From: Nitrospira sp.
Lineage (GTDB): Bacteria > Nitrospirota > Thermodesulfovibrionia > Thermodesulfovibrionales > SM23-35
Reading direction: 5' to 3'
DNA: 7,698 nt
Assembly (NCBI GenBank): GCA_016873595.1
Contig: VGWZ01000091.1
Coordinates: forward strand, 1 to 7,698
Under the pieces are notes generated by a model, which searched no databases, was not told the DNA's origin, and saw only the letters and a program-made list of their open reading frames with translations. Both the position numbers and the translations under genes were made by a program. Below, in pieces: positions 1-5,565 of the stretch (position 1 is the stretch's first letter; every line of letters starts with the position of its first letter).

Positions 1-141
1 TGAACAGATCCCTGCGCCTTCCTGCCCCCTGTGCTGAAGTGCATACAATCCAAGATAGGCAAGGTTGGCTGCCTCAGGATGCCCATATACCCCAACGATC
101 CCACACTCTTCGTGAATGTCGTGTATCTGATAAAGGCTCAT
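1..141 (-). CDS. purF: Amidophosphoribosyltransferase PurF, N-terminal part (runs off left edge)
   Basis: Only the first 47 residues lie in the window. PurF makes phosphoribosylamine from PRPP and glutamine, the first committed step of cytosolic purine synthesis. The frame reads MSLYQIHDIHEE, then CGIVGVYG, and later LQHRGQEGAGI. These match the Ntn-hydrolase glutaminase domain of the Bacillus subtilis type, in which a short propeptide is removed to expose the nucleophile; here that would be Cys13 after a 12-residue propeptide. QHRGQEGAG is the family signature. The ATG at 141 is the only start, because an in-frame TAA lies four codons upstream. No strong Shine-Dalgarno is visible. The start lies 9 bases after the stop of the phosphofructokinase remnant, so the two were probably cotranscribed. 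Identity is very secure; the rest of the protein is not visible. Confidence 0.95.
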   Translation of the reverse strand, partial: MSLYQIHDIHEECGIVGVYGHPEAANLAYLGLYALQHRGQEGAGICS

Positions 142-150
142 TACTGTCGA

Positions 151-328
151 TTATATATGTCTCGTTATTGAGCCCTTTGTCTCAATAATTTCATATTCAT
201 ACTTCTGCGGTTTCCTGCCAAAACAGATACCCATGCTCTCAAAAAATTCCCTTGATTACTGCATTGATCCCGCCACAATCTCCACCACTGGTAATGATTC
301 CGATCCTTTTTATATCAGTCATAAGCAT
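151..328 (-). pseudogene. 6-phosphofructokinase N-terminal remnant
   Basis: The frame starts at ATG 328 or, more likely, ATG 322, behind an AAGGATGG ribosome binding site. It reads MTDIKRIGIITSGGDCGG then INAVIKGIF. The GGDCGGxNAVI stretch is the ATP/PPi-binding loop of the phosphofructokinase family, with the CGG form seen in PPi-type and atypical enzymes. A TGA at 239-241, right after six T, ends it at 29 codons; the real enzyme has over 300. Removing one T of the run would join a second frame (ESMGICFGRKPQ...) ending in TAA at 151-153, only about 58 residues in total. I do not recognise that second part as phosphofructokinase, so an internal deletion or fusion is likely besides the frameshift. 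It lies downstream of an aldolase gene on the same strand, which fits a decayed glycolytic gene pair. Confidence 0.7.
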
Positions 329-388
329 TTTCCATCCTTATTATTCTACAATTTATAAGCTTTCAACCTTTATTACACCTATCAAAAA

Positions 389-412
389 TACTATTTGAAC
401 GTATTAATAGTA
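389..412. repeat. Inverted repeat, 7-bp arms
   Basis: TACTATT and AATAGTA flank a 10-base centre. It lies in the gap between the aldolase stop and the phosphofructokinase remnant. No T-run follows on either strand, so it is not a classical terminator. It could be an operator for the remnant's former promoter or a chance AT-rich palindrome. Confidence 0.3.
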
Positions 413-442
413 ATGGTCTTTCATAAAAAGATTGCCATGTCA

Positions 443-459
443 TCCCGATTAAATCGGGA
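443..459. repeat. Perfect 8-bp-arm palindrome, possible aldolase transcript end
   Basis: TCCCGATT and AATCGGGA flank a single A. On the minus strand it lies about 95 bases past the aldolase stop. It is followed, after a gap of about 13 bases, by ATCTTTTTA, so it could help end the aldolase transcript, but the T-run is too far away for a standard intrinsic terminator. Flanking TGTCAT (438-443) and ATGACA (469-474) can extend it into a longer imperfect hairpin. The composition (TCCCGATT...) resembles short dispersed repeats found near gene ends in many genomes. Confidence 0.5.
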
Positions 460-495
460 CTCCTTTCAATGACAGGCAAGGGTTTTTACCCGATT

Positions 496-528
496 TGTCA
501 TCGCGAGGTCGCATCGACCAAAGCAATC
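496..528 (-). repeat. Dispersed 33-bp repeat, copy 1
   Basis: Read on the minus strand, this stretch starts GATTG, contains GCGACCTCGC and ends ATGACA. It matches the plus-strand segment at 3321-3353 at 26 of 33 positions by eye, without gaps. The copy contains a hairpin with arms GGTCG (507-511) and CGACC (515-519), plus outer arms CGCGA and TCGCG. It looks like a member of a family of short dispersed palindromic repeats, and it sits between genes, just past the aldolase stop. Confidence 0.6.
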
Positions 529-553
529 GCGTATTTTGGACATCAACAGACCT

Positions 554-1912
554 TTACAAATTCAATAAATCTGCCTTAATTTCTTTTTTAAACACTACTC
601 GTTTCACATTCCTTCTTGCAATGTTCACTGTGTCTGTTACTTTTAATTTTTTAAAAAGCAATTCAAACCTGGTCTCTAATTCTTTCATAATAGGTTCTTT
701 TACATCAGCAGGAAGTTCCCACCATTTCTTCTTTAATGGGCCAAACCCCTTCTTTCTTGTACTATAAATAAACTGCTCATCTGTCTGGTCTTCTTTCCTT
801 TCCTTTGCATACTCCTGTCTTATGAAATGATAAACCTCTTCTCTGAACTCTACAGGAAGATGCCTGCTCTCATAAATCATATTCTGAAATCCGGTGGCAA
901 GATGCACTTCGGATGTGCCTGTCTCAGGGAACATATTGAATGTCTCTTCAGGGAGAGTTGATGCACCGTGCTGTACGCAACCTGACAGCCCATATTCCTC
1001 TCTCACAAGGTCTGATAAAACTCTGAGAGTATCAAAATCTACCTTTACCTTTGCAACACTTCCATCTGGAAGGACAACACCACCATGACTCGTTCCTGTC
1101 TGGACACTAAGTTTACTTAACCCTTTTGTTCCTTTGAATGTCTGTCTGAAGCCGTCGAGATATGCCCTTGCTTCCTCAGGAGTGCTGTTCTTCTTACCGA
1201 TTTCACCAATCTCACCTCCAATCGAAATCTCCACACCATCTGGCTGTAATAACCTCACATGTTCTGCCAACAACGCGGTATTTTCAAAGTTGGGCCTCTG
1301 CTGTTCTTTTACTGCAGCCTTCTCAAGGTCAACGAGAGTAGAGGAGTCAATGTCAATATTATAAAATTCAGCCTCAACAGCCTCTGCAATAAGACCCTTC
1401 AAATAGTTCGTCTCTGCATCAGGATCATTTAAATAGTTCTTCCTCACAAGCTGGAAATGGTCACCCTGAATAAAGACAGGTTCTTCAAACCCCTCTTTCA
1501 CTGCAGCAGCAAGAACAACCGTTGCGAATTCGAGAGGCCTTTGCTTTGTATATCCAATCTCTGACCTTGCAATCTCAAATATAAAAGCACCGACGTTCAT
1601 TTCCTGTGCCTTTCTGAATAGGACTCTTGCTATATCGTAAGTAATGCCCCTGATATTTATTGCAGGTACTGTGAATCCTAAATAATTCCTCCCTATTTCT
1701 TCGTATAGCCCTTGAATGGAGGCGGGGATGGCTCCACATGCCTTTGCAATCTCCTTGATAAAAATAAATAATGCAGTTTGCTTCTCATTATCAGATTCAA
1801 AAACAGCATTATAAATAAGGCTGTCCATCATATTCATCAGACCTTTTTTGTCCTTGATAAAGATAGAACCATTTTTAATTTCGATAGCTTCTTTCAGTCC
1901 TTTTATATACAT
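554..1912 (-). CDS. Class II fructose-bisphosphate aldolase family protein, divergent long form
   Basis: This 452-residue TIM-barrel protein probably cleaves or forms fructose 1,6-bisphosphate with a bound zinc ion. All expected metal and catalytic residues are visible: Asp151-His152 in IQGDHFQ (the DH of the classical family), His276 in GTSHGG, and His315 in VQHGAST. An acidic loop, GGEIGEIG at 232-239, corresponds to the family's E-L-G stretch, and TSEVHLATGFQN (333-344) matches the phosphate-binding end of the barrel. The protein is about 100 residues longer than usual, with an N-terminal helical part and a C-terminal tail containing YSTRKKGFGPLKKKWWELP. The ATG at 1912 has a modest GAAGGG upstream. 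It follows the DUF1284 gene by 86 bases on the same strand and precedes a phosphofructokinase remnant. The exact sugar bisphosphate substrate cannot be read from the sequence. Confidence 0.85.
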   Translation of the reverse strand: MYIKGLKEAIEIKNGSIFIKDKKGLMNMMDSLIYNAVFESDNEKQTALFIFIKEIAKACGAIPASIQGLYEEIGRNYLGFTVPAINIRGITYDIARVLFRKAQEMNVGAFIFEIARSEIGYTKQRPLEFATVVLAAAVKEGFEEPVFIQGDHFQLVRKNYLNDPDAETNYLKGLIAEAVEAEFYNIDIDSSTLVDLEKAAVKEQQRPNFENTALLAEHVRLLQPDGVEISIGGEIGEIGKKNSTPEEARAYLDGFRQTFKGTKGLSKLSVQTGTSHGGVVLPDGSVAKVKVDFDTLRVLSDLVREEYGLSGCVQHGASTLPEETFNMFPETGTSEVHLATGFQNMIYESRHLPVEFREEVYHFIRQEYAKERKEDQTDEQFIYSTRKKGFGPLKKKWWELPADVKEPIMKELETRFELLFKKLKVTDTVNIARRNVKRVVFKKEIKADLLNL

Positions 1913-1937
1913 GAAACCCTTCTACAAAATATTTTAA

Positions 1938-1989
1938 ATTATACTTTATTATTATATAGTTAGTGTTTTTAACTTATAGTTATACTTTA
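1938..1989 (-). promoter_or_regulatory. AT-rich region upstream of the aldolase gene, with possible -10 and a repeated decamer
   Basis: A perfect TATAAT lies on the minus strand at 1938-1943, 26 bases before the aldolase ATG, but no good -35 is found 16-18 bases above it. The decamer TTATACTTTA occurs twice on the plus strand, at 1939-1948 and 1980-1989, 41 bases apart, which is about four helical turns. The region is so AT-rich that either could be chance. It may be a promoter with a paired binding site. Confidence 0.3.
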
Positions 1990-1998
1990 ATTAAATAT

Positions 1999-2427
1999 TT
2001 ACGTTATTGTTTTTAATTGTTTATAAAAAACGTCTTTCTCACAAGCCTGTCTCCAGTCACAATCTGTACAATAAGATTCAATCCATTCATTAAATATCCC
2101 TGCAAGTCCTTTCTTTATCTTATACCATTTTATCTTCATTTCTGTAGTAAGTTTAAGTAAACTCATTGCTTTTTCATCCATTTCCTTTATTTCTTCATCA
2201 GCATGTTCATTGTAGTAACATTTCTCATCTTTCACATAGGGGCATTTTTTGCAGATGTCATCAATTCCACCACATATTTCTATATCTTTATCCTCTGCCA
2301 TCTTCAGAACGTCTCTGAGATTTTCTACAAACTCCGGGGTATACCCTTCCCCATGAAAGAAATGAAGGCAGATAAGATGATGACCCCTTAATTTTATGTG
2401 GCTTTCTGAATCCTCTGGATTAGACAT
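1999..2427 (-). CDS. DUF1284 family cysteine-rich protein
   Basis: This 142-residue soluble protein belongs to the DUF1284 family, recognised from the N-terminal signature KLRGHHLICL (12-21) followed by GEGYTPEFVEN (27-37). It holds two cysteine groups: Cys52, Cys59, Cys62 and Cys70 in a CGGIDDICKKCP-type block, and Cys120, Cys123 and Cys129 near the end (CTDCDWRQAC). The His-His pair and these cysteines suggest metal or FeS-cluster binding, but no function is established for the family and I infer none. No signal peptide or membrane segment is seen. The ATG at 2427 has no clear Shine-Dalgarno; a hairpin sits just upstream. It lies 54 bases after the histidine kinase stop and 86 before the aldolase start, on the same strand, so cotranscription is possible. 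Confidence 0.85.
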   Translation of the reverse strand: MSNPEDSESHIKLRGHHLICLHFFHGEGYTPEFVENLRDVLKMAEDKDIEICGGIDDICKKCPYVKDEKCYYNEHADEEIKEMDEKAMSLLKLTTEMKIKWYKIKKGLAGIFNEWIESYCTDCDWRQACEKDVFYKQLKTIT

Positions 2428-2431
2428 ATGC

Positions 2432-2455
2432 TTTGTTATTACTTATAGTAACAAA
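2432..2455 (-). repeat. Inverted repeat directly upstream of the DUF1284 start
   Basis: Ten-base arms (TTTGTTATTA at 2432-2441 and TAGTAACAAA at 2446-2455) flank a CTTA loop, with one G-T pair. It sits 5 bases before the DUF1284 ATG, in the place where a ribosome binding site would be, so it could act as an operator or as an RNA hairpin that affects translation. There is no T-run after it on the minus strand, which argues against a terminator for the histidine kinase gene. Confidence 0.45.
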
Positions 2456-2481
2456 CATTTTTACCATAGATATGATGTTTC

Positions 2482-3297
2482 TTATATTGCCCTATAAGGA
2501 AAAAAGATACTGAAAGTTGACCCCGCACCAATTGTACTATCTACTTTAATATAACCACCATGTCCTTCTATAATTTTTTTCGTAATAGGGAGACCTAACC
2601 CTATCTTTTTTTTAGCCACTTTCGTAGTAAAAAAAGGTTCAAAAATCATTCCTTTTTCTTCCTCCGGAATACCCACTCCTGTGTCATTTATTTTCACGGT
2701 TACATAGTTCTTCATGTTTAAAAAATCCTTATTCGTAGTTATAGTCAGTATTCCTCCGCTTGGCATTGCATCAGTAGCGTTTGAAATAAGATTTTTAATT
2801 GCCTCCTTTACCTGTGTCTTATCTATATATATTTTAGGAATATCTCCAAATTGTTTTTGAATTCGTATTGAACGACCCTTACATCTATCTTCATAAATAC
2901 TCAGTAACTCATCAACAACCTCATTGATATTCTGCTCCTGCCTGTGAAAAATAGTTTTATCGGAAAAAGTAAGAACATTTTTCAGAATATTCTCAAGCCT
3001 CTTTGCCTCTAAAGAAATGATCTCTAAGTATTCTTTTTCCTTATTCATAAGAGAAACACTCATTTCCAGCCTTCTCGTTAATCCACCAATAACTGTTATC
3101 GGATTTCTTATCTCATGTGCAACATTTGCAGTAAGCCTGCCAAGGGCAGACAATTTTTCATGCTCAATAAGTTGTTTCTGTAACTTCTTTTCTATCTGTT
3201 GAAATTCTCTTGCATATTTTTTCAGACCAGCAATCTTCTTACGCATTTCTGCCAGCTCATTTATAAGCTGCTCTTTTGTCTTGTATTTATCTTTCAT
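2482..3297 (-). CDS. Soluble sensor histidine kinase (HisKA and HATPase_c)
   Basis: This 271-residue cytosolic two-component kinase autophosphorylates on a histidine and passes the phosphate to a response regulator. Residues 1-50 form a charged coiled coil (KEQLINELAEMRKKIAGL) with no membrane segment. The HisKA domain follows with the H-box LTANVAHEIRNPI, His61 being the phosphoacceptor. The HATPase domain shows the N-box (NLISNATDA, 169-177), G1 box (NDTGVGIP, 204-211), F-box (FEPFFTT, 219-225) and G2 box (GLGLPITKK, 233-241). All catalytic residues look intact. There is no recognisable sensor domain: many relatives with this N-terminal coil also carry PAS domains, so it may have lost them or sense through a partner. 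No response regulator is in the window. The ATG at 3297 is forced by an in-frame TAA two codons upstream and has only a weak binding site. Confidence 0.93.
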   Translation of the reverse strand: MKDKYKTKEQLINELAEMRKKIAGLKKYAREFQQIEKKLQKQLIEHEKLSALGRLTANVAHEIRNPITVIGGLTRRLEMSVSLMNKEKEYLEIISLEAKRLENILKNVLTFSDKTIFHRQEQNINEVVDELLSIYEDRCKGRSIRIQKQFGDIPKIYIDKTQVKEAIKNLISNATDAMPSGGILTITTNKDFLNMKNYVTVKINDTGVGIPEEEKGMIFEPFFTTKVAKKKIGLGLPITKKIIEGHGGYIKVDSTIGAGSTFSIFFPYRAI

Positions 3298-3320
3298 TCT
3301 TTAAAAAACTATTCTTATAA

Positions 3321-3353
3321 GATTGTCTTGGTTGAAACGACCTTGCAATGACA
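3321..3353 (+). repeat. Dispersed 33-bp repeat, copy 2
   Basis: This segment reads from GATTG to ATGACA and matches the minus-strand copy at 496-528 at 26 of 33 positions. Its own hairpin is GGTTG-AAA-CGACC with one G-T pair, so arm pairing is kept although the bases differ. It lies in the gap between the divergently transcribed histidine kinase and radical SAM genes. Confidence 0.6.
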
Positions 3354-3443
3354 GATGGATGAAGCTCATCAACGGCAATCTTGCTCATAATGTAAGTATA
3401 TCAAAACATGCAGCAGAAATCTGCCATGTAGTAAAATAAATCC

Positions 3444-4682
3444 ATGAAATATTTTCTTGCGCAAGATGTTGTTCTTAAATGGCTCGAAAAGCCCTCTGTT
3501 TATCATATGAAAAATGATGACCTTTATGAGCTTGATGATGATTCATTCAATTTTCTTAAAAATTGCTCATCAAATAGCGGATGCAATGCTGAACACAATG
3601 AGTTTATTGACTATTGTCTGAAGGAAGGAATTTTAACCAATGATAAGGTTTTAGTAAATCGCCCTCCTCTCATAAAGTCTTTTGAACCTTCTTTACGGTA
3701 TCTTGAACTGCAAATCACAAACAGATGCAATCTCAAATGCAAACATTGTTATATTGGAGAAAGAAAAAATAAGTCTAAAAAAAATGTAAAGGCAGAAAAA
3801 AATAATCCCCCCTTACCCCCCTTTAGTAAAGGGGGAGAGGGGGGATTATTAGACAAAAATCTTGCTGAGCTTTCCGTAAAACAGATAAAGAATATCTTAC
3901 ATGAATTTGAAGCGATGCAAGGCTTGAGAGTTCTCATCACAGGTGGTGAGCCTCTGCTTCATAGTAAATTCGTTGAGATAAATGAAATGTTTCCTCAGTT
4001 CTTTATACGAAAAGTCTTATTTTCAAACGGTTTATTATTGAAGAAAGAACTACTCAAAAATCTCCATGTCGACGAGATTCAGATAAGCATAGACGGTCTT
4101 GAAGATGCCCATAATTCTTTACGTGGCAGTGGAACGTTCAGATTGGCAATGAAGGCTGTCAAACTCTCTATTGATTCTGGTTTTGAAGTCTCCATAGCAA
4201 CAATGGTTCATCCCAAAAATCTTTACGATTTTGACAAAATGGAAAAGTTATTTAAGGAGATGGGTATTAAGGAATGGACTGTTGACGTTCCGTGTATAAC
4301 AGGACGGCTAACAGAGAATAGCGAATTTCATATAAGCCCTGAAAAAGGTGGAAACTATCTCAAATATGGGTATGGTGGCCTTCATTCAGGTGCATCAGGT
4401 TTTGCCTGCGGTTTACATCTTATGGCTGTGATGGCAGATGGCAAGGTCTCAAAATGTAGTTTTTACTCAGATAGTGCTGTGGGTAAAATTGAAGATGGAC
4501 TGAAAAAATGCTGGAAAAAGATAAAACCTATTACGCTTGATGAATTAACATGTGACTGCAACTATATTGAAACCTGCAGAGGAGGATGCAGGTACAGAGC
4601 AGAGCTCCTTGGTAACCCGCTTGGAAAAGACTTTTACAAATGTGTATTTTATGATATAATTAATATAACTATTAAACATTAA
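3444..4682 (+). CDS. Radical SAM/SPASM protein, probable peptide maturase
   Basis: This 412-residue cytosolic enzyme probably modifies a small peptide by S-adenosylmethionine radical chemistry. Residues 1-80 look like a small peptide-binding or PqqD-like domain (YELDDDSFNFLKN), which is my inference. The radical SAM core begins at 85-105 with TNRCNLKCKHC, giving Cys95, Cys99 and Cys102 for the 4Fe-4S cluster. The SAM-binding GGEP is at 167-170, followed by FSNG and QISIDG. A C-terminal SPASM domain holds Cys322, Cys338, Cys370, Cys372, Cys378, Cys382 and Cys400 (CDCNYIETCRGGCR), placed to bind auxiliary clusters. Residues 120-136 come from an inserted palindromic repeat. No Shine-Dalgarno precedes the ATG, and an in-frame TAA three codons upstream fixes it. 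A 20-residue Cys-rich peptide gene follows by 44 bases. Other SPASM enzymes activate other proteins, so the target remains an inference. Confidence 0.9.
   Translation: MKYFLAQDVVLKWLEKPSVYHMKNDDLYELDDDSFNFLKNCSSNSGCNAEHNEFIDYCLKEGILTNDKVLVNRPPLIKSFEPSLRYLELQITNRCNLKCKHCYIGERKNKSKKNVKAEKNNPPLPPFSKGGEGGLLDKNLAELSVKQIKNILHEFEAMQGLRVLITGGEPLLHSKFVEINEMFPQFFIRKVLFSNGLLLKKELLKNLHVDEIQISIDGLEDAHNSLRGSGTFRLAMKAVKLSIDSGFEVSIATMVHPKNLYDFDKMEKLFKEMGIKEWTVDVPCITGRLTENSEFHISPEKGGNYLKYGYGGLHSGASGFACGLHLMAVMADGKVSKCSFYSDSAVGKIEDGLKKCWKKIKPITLDELTCDCNYIETCRGGCRYRAELLGNPLGKDFYKCVFYDIINITIKH
3801..3850. repeat. 50-bp C-run/G-run palindromic repeat inside the radical SAM gene
   Basis: The two halves (3801-3825 and 3826-3850) are near-perfect inverted copies: AATAATCCCCCC, then CCCCCCTTTA, mirrored by AAAGGGGG and GGGGGGATTATT, with only a few mismatches near the middle of each arm. 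It is read in frame as the NNPPLPPFSKGGEGGLL stretch, residues 120-136. Repeats of this shape are dispersed in many bacterial genomes, usually between genes; the family name is unknown to me. An open frame on the opposite strand here is only the mirror image of the palindrome. Confidence 0.85.
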
Positions 4683-4728
4683 CCAGACATGAAGCCTGGT
4701 TTCTCCTATGAAAGGAGGTGCCTTTCAT
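4681..4728 (+). promoter_or_regulatory. Structured leader of the short peptide, with competing hairpins around the ribosome binding site
   Basis: Three hairpins can be drawn. The first pairs AACCAG (4681-4686) with CTGGTT (4696-4701). The second pairs CTCCT (4703-4707) with AGGAG (4713-4717), hiding the Shine-Dalgarno. The third pairs ATGAAAGG (4708-4715) with CCTTTCAT (4721-4728), an 8-bp perfect stem with AGGTG in its loop and AT of the start codon in its arm. The second and third share bases 4708-4715, so they cannot both form. This suggests translational control of the peptide, though in-vivo folding is unproven. Confidence 0.5.
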
Positions 4729-4789
4729 GACAATCAAGAAGATTGCAAAGAAAATGGCAACTACTTGTAAGTGCAAGAGTTCTTGCTAA
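4727..4789 (+). CDS. 20-residue Lys/Cys-rich peptide, candidate RiPP precursor
   Basis: The frame starts at ATG 4727, six bases after AAAGGAGGTG (4711-4720), one of the best ribosome binding sites in the window. The product is MTIKKIAKKMATT followed by CKCKSSC. It has six lysines, no acidic residue, and cysteines at 14, 16 and 20, the last being the C-terminal residue. The Lys-rich amphipathic first half looks like a leader, and the Cys-Lys-Cys-Lys-Ser-Ser-Cys end looks like a core where a radical SAM enzyme could form thioether or other links. It lies directly downstream of a SPASM-type radical SAM gene. Its size and layout recall very small Cys-rich peptide families paired with SPASM maturases, but I cannot assign one. 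A frame from ATG 4708 (MKGGAFHDN...) overlaps it; it has no comparable binding site and is unlikely to be used. Confidence 0.65.
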   Translation: MTIKKIAKKMATTCKCKSSC

Positions 4790-4799
4790 TGTAAAGTCA

Positions 4800-5017
4800 T
4801 CAGTTTTTAATAAACCCACCAGTTGCAAAACATTTTCTCGCTTCGAAGGGTAGATGTGCTGATAAAAGCTTTTCCAGCAACACCTTATAGTCCTTTGGAC
4901 TGGCCAGCCAGCCTTTATTTAAAATGCACTTAAAGTTATGTCTGCATTCATGTGTATCATAAAAAAATTGTTGCTTTGAAAAGGTTTTTCAGCATGTCTG
5001 CCCTCTATTTTGTGCAA
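4800..5017 (-). pseudogene. Decayed unrecognised reading frame
   Basis: A minus-strand frame open from 4988 to a TGA at 4800-4802 (62 codons) has no ATG. Its end reads NKGWLASPKDYKVLLEKLL and then HLPFEARKCFATGGFIKN, with coding-like composition, a helical segment and three cysteines. A second frame begins at TTG 5017 and reads LHKIEGRHAEKPF before reaching a run of seven T (4961-4967). One base change at that run would join the two frames into roughly 70 residues. I do not recognise the protein. It begins 13 bases after the rubrerythrin stop on the same strand, so it could be the remnant of a downstream partner or of a mobile gene. Confidence 0.35.
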
Positions 5018-5030
5018 CGTTTAAATAAAC

Positions 5031-5531
5031 TTATGCCCAGGGAGTTCCTCCGTCAACTATGCTATGTTCCTCCCACATAAACCAGCTTCCAGTGTCCGAG
5101 AGAAAAAAATATGTATTTGAAAATATACCATAATGCTCTTGTTCTTCTTTCACGAGCCTCTCAAAGAGAGATTTTTCTTTCTCTGTCTGTGCCTCTATTT
5201 CAGCCTTTTTATAAAACTCAACCCCTTCCTTTTCCATCTGCATAGCAATCTTAAATGCTTCAAGCTCATCAGTGGTTGCTTTAACTCGCTTCATCATCTC
5301 ATTTTTCATCAGTTCGAAGACTGTCTTGACATTTTTCATCGGACTTACATCCTTCATTTCTATGTGAATTCCTTTGAATATTTGCGAGAGTGTATCGAGA
5401 TGCCTCTTTTCATCTTCGGTTATTGTCAGGAACATTTTTTTACCAACAGGATTTTGTGTTTTCTCTGCTGCCTCATTATAGAAATTTATTGCATCAGTTT
5501 CCATCTTAATAGCTATTTCTATGGCATTCAT
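5031..5531 (-). CDS. Rubrerythrin-like ferritin-fold diiron protein
   Basis: This 166-residue protein has the four-helix ferritin-like fold that binds two irons and, in the rubrerythrin family, reduces peroxide in anaerobes. Likely iron ligands are Glu11 in helix A, Glu41 and His44 in the ExxH of helix B (EDEKRHL), Glu100 in helix C (AMQMEKEGVEFY), and Glu130 and His133 in the ExxH of helix D (KEEQEHY). It lacks the C-terminal rubredoxin domain of classic rubrerythrin and ends in a short tail, GSWFMWEEH...GGTPWA, seen in stand-alone family members. ATG 5531 has a strong GGAGGG nearby. A PerR/Fur-type palindrome sits 35-52 bases upstream. The electron donor is not in the window. Function in peroxide defence is inferred from the family and the operator. 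Confidence 0.88.
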   Translation of the reverse strand: MNAIEIAIKMETDAINFYNEAAEKTQNPVGKKMFLTITEDEKRHLDTLSQIFKGIHIEMKDVSPMKNVKTVFELMKNEMMKRVKATTDELEAFKIAMQMEKEGVEFYKKAEIEAQTEKEKSLFERLVKEEQEHYGIFSNTYFFLSDTGSWFMWEEHSIVDGGTPWA

Positions 5532-5565
5532 CTTCTTCCCTCCTCACAGTATTATTGAGACATGT

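Noticed and set aside
239..241. TGA of the phosphofructokinase remnant read as selenocysteine or as a programmed frameshift
   Set aside because: No selenocysteine insertion hairpin is evident. The frame after TGA closes within about 14 codons, and the shifted frame gives only about 58 residues of mostly unrelated sequence.
3801..3850. Possible CRISPR repeat
   Set aside because: There is one palindromic unit only, with no spacer-repeat periodicity, and it lies in frame within a gene.
3749..3940. Minus-strand frame with NNPPSPPLLKGGKGG inside the radical SAM gene
   Set aside because: It is the mirror image of the palindromic repeat at 3801-3850; the plus-strand frame has the domain motifs.
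4681..4704. Intrinsic terminator after the radical SAM gene
   Set aside because: The 6-bp stem is followed only by TTTCTCC, too weak a T-run; read-through into the peptide gene is more likely.
4708..4770. Overlapping 20-codon frame from ATG 4708 (MKGGAFHDN...)
   Set aside because: Its start lies inside the leader hairpin, upstream of the ribosome binding site that serves ATG 4727, and it has no binding site of its own.
5133..5558. 141-codon plus-strand frame rich in Phe, Leu and Cys
   Set aside because: It is the antisense shadow of the rubrerythrin gene, whose Glu/Lys codons read as Phe/Leu on the other strand.
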